A stretch of DNA of 64,000 nucleotides, taken from Cordia subcordata (lineage: Eukaryota > Streptophyta > Magnoliopsida > Boraginales > Cordiaceae). The stretch lies in contig JAPTOF010000005.1 in NCBI GenBank assembly GCA_028554755.1, forward strand, positions 17,706,001 to 17,770,000, written 5' to 3'. The position numbers and the translations under genes were made by a program. The notes beneath the pieces are model-generated. The model did no database searches and was not told the DNA's origin. It was given only the letters and a program-made list of their open reading frames with translations. Positions 36,360 to 48,212 of this stretch are shown piece by piece; positions within the stretch are counted from its first letter, which is position 1, and the number at the start of each line of letters is the position of its first letter.

Positions 36360-37487
36360 GTAAAAATTTATTCAGCAACATATATCTGATGACCTTACAA
36401 GTATCATTAATTTATAGTAATTCAACTAACTTCCAAAAACAAGAGAACAAATTAAATCACGAAGTTTTGTATTTGGATTATCTATAACACAATAATAATT
36501 TCTAGATTTGCTTTGTGAAAGAATCCATACTAGGTACAATCACGTGTGGCTCAAAAGATAAGGAGGTTTAAAGTCAAAATATAATATGAGATCTTTCGTA
36601 TTTTCTATTTATCATATTTAAATTCTTATTAATTACAAAAAATTAAAAACGTACCTACATGAATGTAAATTAAGAATTAAAATAAAAAATATTAAAGGTT
36701 AGAACAATATAATCCAGTAATAAAAGTTTAATTATAACAAAGATCACTTCTTGAGAGTCATCCAAGAGAATGACAACAATTCTCAACAAGAAAAAAATAA
36801 TAATAATTTCTTTGCCTTGTCATGGAGAGAAATATATAATAAAGACTAAAGTAGAGTATAATTAAGAAAGCAAATGATTAGAATATAAAGAAGAATATTC
36901 AAAACTACAAGACAATTGGAGTTTTGTGGAGGTAAACAATGATTTGAAGAAGGACACTTAGATAGACCTAAATTACTGTGAAAAAATAGACAATGTGAGA
37001 ATTAGTGAATGTTAAAAATTAAAACATTTATTTTAATTAATAAAAAAGATAGTTAATAATTTTGTATTAGAAATGATAATTTTTATTTAAAGAGGATGCG
37101 AGAGAAAAGTAGGTTTTTGTGAAAAATATAATAATGTGATTATAATTTACTAGTTAACATGAACAAAAGAGGATATGAGATATGTTAGATATTAGTAAGG
37201 CCTTGGCTAGTTATAACAAAAGAAACCAAATTAGACTTCTTATGATAACCTAATATTTTTGTTCTAAAATTTGCGAGCTTAAAATGATGGTTTTAGTCTG
37301 AATAACCCGAAATACAACACACATGAGAAAGGGGGGAACAAGGAAAAGAAGAAGAAAAAAGAGGAGTAGTTTATATTGAGGGAAAAAAGTTCACATATTC
37401 TCTGTTATGCTGATATAATTCTCATATAACCCAAGTTATTCGATAATTCATCTATTTACCATCGATTTCTTTTTGTTCACCCAGCAT

Positions 37488-37488
<1 letters not shown>

Positions 37489-37529
<41 letters not shown>

Positions 37530-37530
37530 G
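37489..37530. repeat. Compound CA/TA microsatellite
   Basis: A CA run passing directly into a TA run. A compound repeat of the same form recurs at 38731-38765. Confidence 0.95.
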
Positions 37531-38730
37531 TATGTATGATAAAAATTTTGTTCTATGTAAGCAATTATAAGTTGACTAGTGACATGTAGCAATGTTTGTC
37601 TAAAAATTAGGAGATAATAATAAATACTAGGAATCCAGGAATTATTTTTTGTTGGAGAGGTAGGACGACATGGAGATGGATGGGATATCCTTGTCTATGC
37701 AGGCAATAGGTTTGCCTCAAGCTACACATTAAGAGTAGATGAGTGGGAATTAAGCTTTAATGTTGGACCCAATTACACTTGCTCTGAGACAAACACTTCA
37801 ACTAAAACCGTGACAAATCAATTTCTTGCCGCCTTTGTGGATCTTTAATTTAGCAGCCTAGCCAATTCTTTCACATCTTCCTACTTTAATAGCACACCTT
37901 GGGGTGCCATTGCACCCACAAAGTTTATAGTTTTGAATGAATTCAATATAGTGATCGGTTTCTCATTATAATATATAGAAAAGGTAGATAATATCGAACT
38001 TTTTTATAATATTTCATAAGTGTATATTATCTTCTTGTTCTTTGAAGATAGGCTATATACCCACTATGATTTTAAGTGTGTTGCACGCTTGCCCATTTTG
38101 TAACTCTGTTCAAATTAGTAAACAGAAACCCACAAATGACTAAAATCATAGGAGGGTATCTTACCTATTTTAAAAATACAACAAAGTAACGCAGACTTAT
38201 AGGAAATTATAGGAGAGTAAGGCACTATTTACCTGATGTGAAATATTGTTCTTCTTTCATAAATAGCCACGCAAGGAGTGCATGTAGCTAGAGTACACAT
38301 TCAGTTATTGCTAATAAAAAACATGAGGAACGGGCAAGCATGCAACACTTTTAAAATTATAAGATGGCATCCCTCCTATTTTAAAAGCACAAGTTACACT
38401 TCAGAAAACAATTGGGGACCAAAGTAGGGCAGAATTTAATTATCCAATAGAAAAAGAAATAAATTCACAAACAAATTATTAGTTGTGGTAGTAGGTAGGT
38501 CAACCCTAAAGAGAAAAATACAAATTTAAATTTTGGAAAGCGCACTTACAAAAAGAATTTTTCCTTCATTACCCCTCATCCAGTTGAAATTAATCTTAAG
38601 CCTAATGTGGTTTACAGATACCTAACTCAAAGTAAAAAAAAAAAAAAAGGATAAATATTGAGAATAATTTTATCATCTTATATGATACTAGCTAGTAGCA
38701 TCCCTTAACCCCTTTACCTTATATATACAG

Positions 38731-38765
<35 letters not shown>
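38731..38765. repeat. Compound CA/TA microsatellite
   Basis: Same compound structure as at 37489-37530. Confidence 0.95.
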
Positions 38766-39383
38766 GTTTATGATATAAACAAGAAGTAATATAAAAAATC
38801 GAATTATTCTTTGATATATAACATATAATTCTATTAAGTCAAACGAGTTGGTTTCTCCTACAAGATTCCTTTTCTTAATCTATATCATACTATTGTTTTA
38901 ATATAACGTTCTAGACGACTCATAATGTTGAGTAGAGTACAACCTATCAATATATCACGTCATGGCATGTCAAGCAGCAAATAAATTGTCAAACAACAAC
39001 TGAGATTATCTTCATATCTTAATTAAGTTCATCTTTCTTGATCATATCATCACCTACAAAGCTTATGCCTCGGAGAAGCTCATTTATATTACTGGAAATT
39101 AATTTCAACTTTCATTTTCAACAAGCACAACGTAATCTTTTATTATAATATATATAAGTATATTGCTTAAATAGTAAGTAGGGAAATAATCAATCCATGA
39201 TGAAATTTGACCTACCAGCTTTTTGCATTCTTTTTTCTGGACATATCCCTCAACTTCAGAACACAAGAATTGTATATATAAAGCACAAGCTGTAGAAATT
39301 ATCATTGTCACCCTATATAGTCATCTTAATATTACATCTTGCACATTTAAGGCATAGAATTTTGTTCTCTTCTCCAAAACAAC

Positions 39384-42242
39384 ATGTTCAAACAAAATTC
39401 GAGAAGGGATGCCACGGATAAGAAGATGACTAAGAGTTCGCCTCTAAAGACTGAGAAATCATCCACGAGTAGCATGTTAGCTAAACACCTAAAGAAAGTT
39501 TACCCGTTGTCACTTCAAAAAACATGCTCGCCTCTTTCTTTATCTTCACTCTCACTGACATTGTCAGAGAAGTCAAATGACTCTTCTCTTAATGATTCTT
39601 CAACTTCACTGGAGCAGAAAATCTCATTAGCATTACGCTTGATTACTTCAACTGAAAGAAGAGAGGTTCCCAGTAAGGCTAAAATTGTTCCACAGCCTAG
39701 TAGTCCAAATCCATATCCACCTGAGGAAGGCTTCAGGAGGTGCAATTGGATTACCAAAAGCAGTGGTAAGTTTAGGTTTTTTTTTATTTTTATTTTTGTC
39801 AAGTACTAAAGCTGATCATTTACACTGGTCTGATTGGTTTATTATTCTTACATGACATATCATTTCATAAATATTAGTTTGTAATAGGTATTTATTCAGT
39901 TTATATATAGTGAACTTTGTCTCTTTACGTACGAATGTTACCATGGAGCAAAAGGAAAAACTCGCCGAGGAGGTGACTGGATTTTTCCCAAATGAAGCCT
40001 AGACACTTTATGTTTTCAGTCCAACCTAGTCAGTTTCTATGAGTTGAAGGCCTCCCAAAAGGTAAGAGAGGCATGCAAAGATTTCATTGACCCACGGGAC
40101 AAAGATTGCCCTTCAAGTGCAAAAGCGAAAGGGAGAGGTACTTCTCTGTTGGGCTAGGCTAGTTGTGAACAAAGAAAGATTGAAACTAAAATATTAAAAT
40201 ACTAATAGTTGAATCGAATGATTACATCTTATATATTCTTAGACTAGCTTCAATTTTAACATTAGTAAACCTCAGGGTGGCAAAGATCACTTAAGTGCAA
40301 CATGTACATTAATGATCATAATTAGGGTAAGGTGGCATTTCCGCATGGTAATAGGAAAACATTTCCAGAAGCATCATTACCCCACACACACAAAAAAAAA
40401 AACTGATATCTGGAAACAATTGGAAGAGACATCATGATGGTCAACGTAATATATTAATATAATTATGAGAGTTGTCTTTACCAAATTAAATGCCTGCATA
40501 GGTAGGAGAAATAGAATTATTTGTTAGCTTCAATGAATGTTGACAAGCATTTGTTGAACTCATAGAATCTCAGACTGTATAAGTTAACCTAACTCTTTTG
40601 GTAGGTTCCATTAATACGTGCTGGAAAGTCATCATTATGATAAGGGAAAAAAGCTTTTAATTATTTTGGTAGTGGTTACAACCACTTTTTGCGGCTCTAA
40701 GATCAATGATTAAAGACAAAGTTTAAACTTGTTATAATCGACTTACAAGAATCTACAATATTATTAAATTTATCATTATGGGTTTAAAGCCTGCTTGGAT
40801 TGATTTTTTTAGGAAAAAAAATATCTATTTTTTCTGAAAAATACATCTTTTTTATAATAAATATTCAGATTAGATTTTTTTGAAAAAAGTTGAAAATCAA
40901 AAAGTCCAATTTTAATTTTTCAACATGACAATTTTTCAAAAGTTATTAAAAAAAAAAAAAGCTTTGAAAACAGCCAATCTAAACGAGCCTGTAAGCACTT
41001 TGGTTTAGTTGATTAGACTTAAGGTGATAGCATGCTAATAGTTGGGCTTGGATTATTACAAGTTATATCAAAATTAGGCCCTAGGCGGATTCTATCCTGC
41101 CGGGATCCGGGGGCTTAAGTTCAACCCCTGTGTCGTTCGATCATAGATATTGATTCATCTAGAGTGTGAGTTAGTGGGTGCAGCTGCACCACAAGATTTA
41201 TATAGCCTTCGTCAGATCCATTGCTGCAGGATTCCAGTTTATGATTGTTTCTATACCTTACTAAAAGCTGATTGTTTTTATGATCAACAGATAAGGTATA
41301 TGTACAATTCCATGATGAGTGCTGGGGAGTTCCAGTTTATGATGATCAGTAAGCACTTCATATTTTGCTTATAACATTTATCTTCAATTCTTGGCGATGA
41401 TAATTAAAGTTAAAATTGGTAAAATCAATCAACACACAGACAATTATTCGAGTTGCTTGCGCTATCTGGGATGCTGATGGATTTCAATTGGACTGAAATT
41501 CTGAAGAGAAAAGAACTACTCAGGTTAAAAGTTTTCCTGTTTCCATATCTTTTGACATTAAGTTTTACTTATTGGTATGTGCATCTCAATGCTTGTTTCT
41601 TCCGGATGATAACATAGAGAAGTGTTTGCTGGATTCGATCCCAACGCTGTCGCAAAAATGGGCGAAAAAGAGATTACTGATATAGTCTCCAACACGACAC
41701 TAGCATTAGCAGAATGCAGAGTGAGATGCATAGTAGACAATGCCAAATGCATACTCAAGGCAAGTTTTTTAATAATCATTTGTTGCAAAGATGTTGTTTC
41801 ATGTCTCATCAAACTGCTGATTCAGGAGTAGTTCAAATGGTTGAAATTACCACCTTAGGAGTGTGATCACCTGGACCCGGATCCCATCGGAACGGGGGTT
41901 CAGTTGGGGGCGAATAAAGAAAACTGCTGATTTTGGATTAAGTTTGATTTTGATTTTTGGCAGATTGTGAAGGAGTTTGGATCTTTCAGCAGCTTTGTGT
42001 GGAACTATGTGAACTATAAGCCAGTGATCAACAAATTTAGGCATCCAAGAAATGTTCCTCTGAGGTCTCCAAAAGCAGAGGCGATGAGCAAAGATTTGCT
42101 CAAGTATGGATTTCGATTTGTGGGCCCAGTGATTGTGTACTCATTCATGCAAGCTGCAGGGTTGACAATTGATCATCTGGTTGATTGCTACAGATACAGA
42201 GAGTGTGTGGATCTTGCAGAAAGACCCTGGAGGCATGTCTAA
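39384..42242 (+). CDS. DNA-3-methyladenine glycosylase I (Tag family), 5 exons
   Basis: Exons: 39384-39765, 41291-41348, 41440-41523, 41618-41759, 41964-42242, in phase, giving 314 residues. Residues 1-115 are a Ser/Lys-rich plant-specific extension; 118-314 are the Tag domain. The four zinc-binding positions of E. coli Tag are present: C120 (RRCNW), H135 (FHDECWG), H293 and C297 (DHLVDC). The base-binding Glu (E. coli E38) is replaced by Ser156 (LFELLALSG); from memory this is common in plant homologues. Role: removal of 3-methyladenine from alkylated DNA in base excision repair, though the Ser substitution makes activity less certain. Intron 4 uses a GC donor (AAG|GCAAGT); the others are GT-AG. 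Intron 1 (about 1.5 kb) holds a MITE and a possible LTR-element fragment. No breaks seen. Confidence 0.92.
40788..40990. mobile_element. MITE, family 1, in intron 1 of the Tag gene
   Basis: Left end AGCCTGCTTGGATTGAT after TTAA; right end on the minus strand AGGCTCGTTTAGATTGGC. Same AT-rich interior as other copies. Confidence 0.65.
41020..41160 (+). mobile_element. Possible LTR-retrotransposon end plus primer-binding-site remnant
   Basis: GTTATATCAAAATTAGGCC resembles a decayed version of the iMet-tRNA primer-binding site (TGGTATCAGAGC). It is followed by a GC-richer stretch with CGGGATCCGGGGG. A similar motif (CCCGGATCCCATCGG) lies in intron 4 near 41876-41890. Family assignment is a guess. 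Confidence 0.3.
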
Positions 42243-42646
42243 AATTATTTGTTAAAAAAGTTGGCGAGTTTGACATAGATGCCATGTTTTACTTTTCCCC
42301 CTTGAGTTGTATAGTCTCCGTATTTAAATGTTTAATTATCAATAATTATGCTGTTTAACTCTTTTTTGTTCTTTGTAGACGAACAAAAAAGCTGGATTTT
42401 CAGTTGTGTGATCCCTGTACTTATGTTTAAATTATCAATGATTATGCTGTTTATTCTTTTTCTTCTTTGTCAATTTTTTTTTTTTTGGTCAAAAGAGAGG
42501 ATTTTATAAAATAAAAAAAGAGGATGCATTTGGACTAAACAAACTTGACCCAACAAGTACAAGACTAGAGCAATAGCAACAAAAACATGACTCAAACGAA
42601 AAGAGGCTAAGAACTAATGAAACCTGGCCTCTCATGAGAAGCCATG

Positions 42647-42783
42647 AGTTTTTCTTTTTCCCTCCTTTCCGATAAACCCCCACCCCCAACCCAAACCCAA
42701 ACCCAAACCCCTATTCGGATTTGAATCCAAGTCATTATTCTTGGAGAAATAATCTCTACCACTTAACTTACTCCTAATCCCAA
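42647..42783 (-). mobile_element. tRNA-derived SINE, minus orientation
   Basis: On the minus strand the head shows an A-box-like TTAAGTGGTAGAG and a B-box-like GGATTCAAATCC, spaced as in tRNA-derived SINEs. A GGGTTT-repeat body and an A-rich tail follow. An 8-bp direct repeat (AAGCCATG) borders it at 42639-42646 and 42784-42791. Too degenerate to be a tRNA gene. Confidence 0.6.
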
Positions 42784-43646
42784 AAGCCATGGCTAATTGT
42801 TGCAGAAAAATCGTTGGAAACCATCTTCGATCATCAACTATGCTCTTCCTCTATATTCATCTTGAAGCATAACCCAAGCCATGAGATCCGTACGGCACCA
42901 TAACATGGCATGACGCACGCCCGCAAAAAGGCCTCTAGAATAATAAGGTAAGAAAAAGACTCGCCAACTCCGAACAAGAAAATCTTAGGCATACATCTGG
43001 TAAAATCAATCCCCAAGGCAAACTTCAAACATCTTGTTGAACAAACAAAGTCACCAGCTATGGTGGAGACTAGAAAAGTGGAGGGAAATGAACAGCCAAA
43101 CCGATAACGATGGTGGCGAGGAACAAAGCAGGGAAAAGCATGGATCAAAAACTGCAAAATGCCCCCCCCCCAAAAAAAAATTTTCCTTATTCCAGATCTC
43201 ATAAATATTAAACTCAAGAAAAGATTAGGTATGGACAAAGCCAAAATCATAAGAGAACAAAAAGGAGAAAATAAGAGACGACAAAGAAGGTGAAGAAGGG
43301 GTGATGCGGAAAAAGAAAAGTTTGAGCCACCGGCCAAAGACCAAGGCCCAAATCTGCTTTCCAAGATCTGCTTTGAAATTTTCTCAACAGACAGGGCAAA
43401 AGTTTTCGTGATATGTGAAATTAGTCTTTGTCATATTTAGATGAACAAAAAATTGGTACAATTATGAACAAGCCATTGTTCAGGGGCTCTGCACTCCATT
43501 TTTGCACTTTGCAATTGCTGGATTCGATAAACACCATTAGTCCAACATTAAACAGCACGAAAATCTGCAATGACAATCACTGTTTCATAGTAAATATACA
43601 GATTTAAACTTTCAGACCAAAGTGGTTTACCTAGTAGAACTTAATG

Positions 43647-43754
43647 CTTTTTAATATTAAAGAAAACAAAACCATTCTTACGAAATTCGAACCTAAGACC
43701 TCGTTCCTTCCTAATAGGAATGACAGAATTAACTACTTCAACTATCTCCTGATT
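43647..43754 (-). mobile_element. Short tRNA-derived SINE with 17-bp target duplication
   Basis: Flanked by imperfect 17-bp direct repeats (CCTAGTAGAACTTAATG at 43630-43646; CCTAGCAGAATTTAATG at 43755-43771). On the minus strand it carries a B-box-like GGTTCGAATTTC and an upstream A-box-like GATAGTTGAAGTAGTT, and ends in an A/T-rich tail. About 108 bp. Confidence 0.75.
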
Positions 43755-44756
43755 CCTAGCAGAATTTAATGTTCGACTGTAATCCGTCAGCTAGTATCTA
43801 AACGTACAAGACAGCCTTGTCAAGTATTCAAGCAGTCCAAAACCATGTCGGTTTGTCAATTGTGTGATGAGTAGTGTAATATGGCCTACCACCATTTGAC
43901 GCATTAAATTAAGAAACTTGCGCAGGTTAGACCAGCCAGTAACACAATTTCTGATAAAATATTACCTACCCCCACCATAAGACAGAGATGAAACTACTCC
44001 TGTGGAAGATAGTATTTATAACGTCTCATATTAGTGGGAAACATGAAAGTGGGAAGTTCGAAATTCGACAAGTAAAAACCCAGGGTTAAATATTGTTCTG
44101 GTGGTTCTGTTATAATATGCCTACTGCTAGTCTTTCCAACGCACCATGCACGGGAAAATTAAATGTAATTTTATATGTATGTAATATATAAAATAATTAA
44201 AATAAGTATCATTCGATTAATAATATAAATATCCAATTATATAAGAAAAGACAATTACACAATATATTAATTGAATTTACAATATATAATTTAAATAGTA
44301 TTGTACCCATTTGATACATGAAAGAAATAAGTATTTTTATATTTTTATTATTGTTAATGATCCGTTTTGACAATTAATTTGAGGGATAAAATATAAATGT
44401 ATTTTGTTATATTAAATTTTCAACATCAATTGCAACTTTCATATATTTGTAAAATCTAATAATTTTAAAAAGAAAAATCATGAATGATGTAGATTAATAT
44501 ATTTCCATCATTTATTGGTCATCATTTTTAATATAACAAATTAGTGTTTCTTTTTTAATTTACCTAGTAATCTTTTCCTTTTTAAGTGCAAACCATACCT
44601 GGTAGCTTTACATGAGCCAAAAATTTTGGAGAGAATGAATATGGTTCAACCAATTCAACTTTATATATTTAATAGATGGTATACCAAATTATGATATTAA
44701 TGATATGAGTGGATACTGTTACTATTGGCTTATTTATTCTTGTTGATTGACGTGAC

Positions 44757-45625
44757 TAGGGGTGGGAATATCTGTTCCGTATCCAAATCCATATCCGAAC
44801 CCAATTGGATAGAAAAATTATGAAAACTGCAGATACGGATATATCCAATAAAAATACCGAATATCATATAGGAATTCAGATAATTTTTTACTATCCGAAT
44901 CGAATCCGAAATATCTGAAAAATAAAACACATATAAAAATATATTAATTTTATGTTAAGGGTTTCATTATCTAAATATGGTTCAATATTTTATTATTTTA
45001 TAATTTTTAACTTTATTTTAAATATTTTAGCTTTATGTCCTACATTTTGGGATACTTTCTTTGTTTAACTTTTGGTACAACAAAAATATTTGATGACTTT
45101 TTTAACTTTTGGTACAACAAAAATATTTGATGACTTGTTATGAAATATAGATTGTGACAGATTTTGTATTTAGTATCGGCTATGGTATGGATGACGTATT
45201 AATGTAGATTATGATTTGTAGTAAACTTATATATATTGGTGGTAAACTTATATGTATTAGTTATTATCTACTATTATTTAGTATGGCATATTAGTGTGAA
45301 TTATAATTTGTGGTAAACTTTATATTTAGTGAAATGTATTAATTTTTCTTTTCAATACAATTTAATATTATTATAGTTCGAATGGCACTAAATTTATATG
45401 GTTATAATGTTATTTAGTAGTAAAATATTAAATGAGAAATTAAATATGTTTTGATTATTAAATAAATCCGAAAATCTGACAATCCGAATCTGAAAACATC
45501 CGTTATCCGAACATCCAATATCCTGTCGGATAGGAACTTTTAAACTATCCGATCGAATAGTTGATTTTCTAATCCGATATCCGATTATCCAACTATCCTA
45601 TTATTCGTTCTGATTCCCATCCCTA
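44757..45625. mobile_element. Non-autonomous hAT-like element, 869 bp
   Basis: Perfect 8-bp target duplication GACGTGAC at 44749-44756 and 45626-45633. Terminal inverted repeats: TAGGGGTGGGAAT on the left and TAGGGATGGGAAT on the right as read on the minus strand. Subterminal regions carry many ATCCGAATATCCGA-like motifs on both sides, which resemble transposase-binding repeats. There is no transposase frame. A 37-bp tandem duplication lies inside at 45064-45136. Confidence 0.93.
45064..45136. repeat. 37-bp tandem duplication inside the hAT-like element
   Basis: Two adjacent copies of a unit with TTTAACTTTTGGTACAAC and AAATATTTGATGACTT. Confidence 0.85.
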
Positions 45626-45824
45626 GACGTGACCGACGAGACCTACCTCAAGTCGCTAAGAACTGGGCACTGTGCGGACGATCGACTCACGGTCCATGAC
45701 AGTATGCTTGATAAGACATCCTTCTGCGTCCTCCAGCATGCATTTCAAACAATTATCTTTTATTAGACTATAAAAAGGTGGGTTAGGTTCTTCGTTAACT
45801 ACAATATTAAACTAAAAAATATTA

Positions 45825-45944
45825 GAAAGGTGTTTGGCTATACTTATTTGGTGCTTATAAGTACTTAAATAGTAAAAATATGTGAGAAAATGCTTTTCTC
45901 TAGGTGCATTTAAACATCCAAAATAAGCAAAGGCAAACACCCTC
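45825..45944. mobile_element. Short MITE (about 120 bp)
   Basis: Left end GAAAGGTGTTTGGCT; right end on the minus strand GAGGGTGTTTGCCTTTGC. Related to family 3. Flanks TTA and TAA do not match perfectly. Confidence 0.55.
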
Positions 45945-46687
45945 TAAATTAGCAATCTCTGTGACGTGATACACAGAAGGAATGAGCTTAAAAGTTTCAT
46001 TTCCTTAAGGCCTGGCTGATCAAAAATGGCCCTCTTCAAGTTTTCAATGTAGATAAGCTGCGAAAGACATGATACATGAGAACAGCTGCATGGCTGTTTG
46101 TCCCCACCTTAATTTTTTCTTTATTGCTCTATCATTGTAAAATTTACACTTTTGAGCTATAAAAGAACTGCCCAGTGCCCACATGACCTGGTCCAGGAAC
46201 AAGTGGCAATATAATACACAAAATGCCAATTAGAGATTAGATTGCCACGTATATTTCATCTGAACTTTCGTTTTCTGGTTTTATTTTCAATGTTCTCAGG
46301 CTATAATTTTTTCCCCACATTAATCAATTTCTTAGCTGCATTGATGAAGAGACATTGTTTCCTTGAGATTGACCCTGATGGAGACCTCCACCAAATTTAT
46401 ATGCTTATCTCCATCTTAGCTAGCATTGATATGTATGTGCAATTCTGTGTAGTGTGCTGTAGGAGTCCGTCCCGCATTAGTTTTTTGTGAGACTTGTATT
46501 CAATTTATAATAGTTTGGATTCACTACTACTGTCAGTTCAAGCATTTTAGATCAGTTAATTAAAGTAACTTGTAGTCGTAGGCTAGTATTTGATCCTAGG
46601 TCGGAGCATGTGGTACCAAAGTAGATTTTCGGCGAATATACAAATATCATTAGTACAGGTTCTGAACAGATTCTACTGTCATACGTT

Positions 46688-46742
46688 TTTTACTATTTAG
46701 ATGCTTATAAACACCAAATAAACAAAGCCAAACACCCTCCAA
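46688..46742. mobile_element. Solo right end of a family-3 MITE
   Basis: GCTTATAAACACC ... AACAAAGCCAAACACCCTCC matches the right end of the element at 13920-14351. No left end is present. Confidence 0.55.
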
Positions 46743-47074
46743 GATGAGATCTTCGTTTTCAAAACAAAAACAGATGTTAGGTTTAACTCTTCAGGCTTGG
46801 ATTTAAGCTGTCGCTATCAGGACCCTTATCATACTTTCACACATTCAAGACTGCTATGAGTTGGATGATGGTAAAGTAAGACAGAAGGTATAAAGTTCAT
46901 CACACCAATAATTAAAGCAACATGCCACCCTATTTTCCACTGATTGAGCAGCATTTCTGGACCTCTGGATTCGGGAAGCTTTTAAGCAATTATCTTTACT
47001 GGGTTTTAGCAAAGTTTTGTGTTATCATGATAGCTTGCTAGCATATATATGATTAAAGCAATATAAGAGGGGTT

Positions 47075-47327
47075 GCCCCCAGGGGCATAAGTGAGTTGGT
47101 AAGTGGCCAGGTGATTAGGGTGGAGACACCCTGACAACGCGGGATCGAGTCCGTATGGCAGCAGTACTCCGCTGAAATATTGCGGGGGCTGTTGATGGAT
47201 TTCCACGCCCGTTGGTCCTCTCCCTGGTCGGGCTGCCACTCACGCACATCCCTCGATTTACCTCCCGCTTGGTTAAGGGGCCTCTGGCCAGGTGGGAAAG
47301 GGGTTCTCCTTTGGTTAACCCTTTTAG
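47075..47327 (+). mobile_element. tRNA-derived SINE with perfect 15-bp target duplication
   Basis: Exact direct repeats AATATAAGAGGGGTT at 47060-47074 and 47328-47342 bracket a 253-bp GC-rich insert. The head has an A-box-like ATAAGTGAGTTGGTAAG and a B-box GGATCGAGTCC, the internal pol III promoter of tRNA-derived SINEs. The tail ends GGTTAACCCTTTTAG. A second copy lies inverted at 57284-57534. The open frames inside it are not genes. Confidence 0.92.
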
Positions 47328-47452
47328 AATATAAGAGGGGTTACATGCAATGACATACTCTTTTCAATGCAAATTCAAAAGTTTCAACTAGTGGGGATGG
47401 ACAAATGCTGATATGGGGAACAGATGCACTCGTTAAGTCGTTATGATATCAT

Positions 47453-47678
47453 GGGCCTATTTGGATTGGCTTTTTCAAGAAAAATACTTTTTTTTCCTAA
47501 AAAAATTACATTAAATTTACAATAACTATTTAATTTGGCTTCCAAAAAGCTGAAACTCTGAAAAAAGTTCAAATACAATTTTTTTATAAGCCAGAATTTT
47601 CAGCTTTTCAAAAAAAAAATTACTTTTCAAAATCTATTAAAAGAAATACTTTTAAAAAAAATCAATCCAAACAAGCCC
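47453..47678. mobile_element. MITE, family 1
   Basis: Left end GGGCCTATTTGGATTGGC; right end on the minus strand GGGCTTGTTTGGATTGA. 226 bp, with interior close to the 24258-24482 copy. Confidence 0.75.
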
Positions 47679-48188
47679 TATATGTAAAATTCAACGATTA
47701 TTATTTAATACAGCTATGACAAGATAACATGAATAGTTTATAATTATTAGATTCTTCTCTTAACTTTATAACATTATTTTAAGAAAATACTTACCCACAT
47801 ATACGAGGCTGTCGTTTGGCACTCAAAATGTACAAATGCATCCTGAATAATATACATCACCTATAAATAGCACTATGAAGAAGAAGTGAGTCGATTTTAT
47901 CAAAAGCCCCTTTCGTACAAATAATGATACATTTTGATAAAGAAGTGGCCCTGATGGGATAATTGATTATACAGATCAAATAGACCATTTAACGTAGTTC
48001 TCACTAATTTATCACCGTTGAATATCTCCCATACAACAGCGTACCATAATAAAATAATGCTTTTATTGTCAAATGAATTAGACGATAAAAAGCAGCCACA
48101 AAGGATAAGATAGATTCCCCAAATGAGTAAGAAAAAGAAACTTGATTAAACACTATTTGGTACAAAGACAACACAAGATGTTCCGAAA

Positions 48189-48212
48189 ATAAAATAAAAT
48201 AAAATAAAATGT
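48189..48212. repeat. AAAAT pentanucleotide repeat
   Basis: About five AAAAT units. Confidence 0.85.

Larger units (their letters stand above)
35481..39383. other. Intergenic, 3.9 kb, very AT-rich
   Basis: No gene found. Contains AT and CA/TA microsatellites (36319-36355, 37489-37530, 38731-38765). 37650-37940 is less AT-rich and may be a decayed coding fragment, but I do not recognise it in any frame. 35775-35882 (GGGACCAATTTGATAT... to GGGGACCATATATTTGCCCC) resembles a dispersed plant repeat. Confidence 0.55.

Noticed and set aside
42676..42712. Telomere-like AACCCA repeats
   Set aside because: The unit is AACCCA with variations, not the plant CCCTAAA telomere unit, and it belongs to a SINE-like insert.
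42834..43364. Minus-strand open frame of 176 codons
   Set aside because: Phe/Ser/Cys-rich with no domain, no homology I recognise and poor start context, and it lies in a SINE- and repeat-rich stretch; probably chance or an old transposon piece.
47087..47150. tRNA-like A and B boxes
   Set aside because: Cannot form a complete cloverleaf acceptor stem and is followed by a conserved SINE body with target duplications; not a tRNA gene.
47006..47247. Minus-strand frames inside the 47-kb SINE, and a similar plus-strand frame at 57363-57584
   Set aside because: They translate a tRNA-derived SINE; the similarity between them is repeat similarity, not a gene family.
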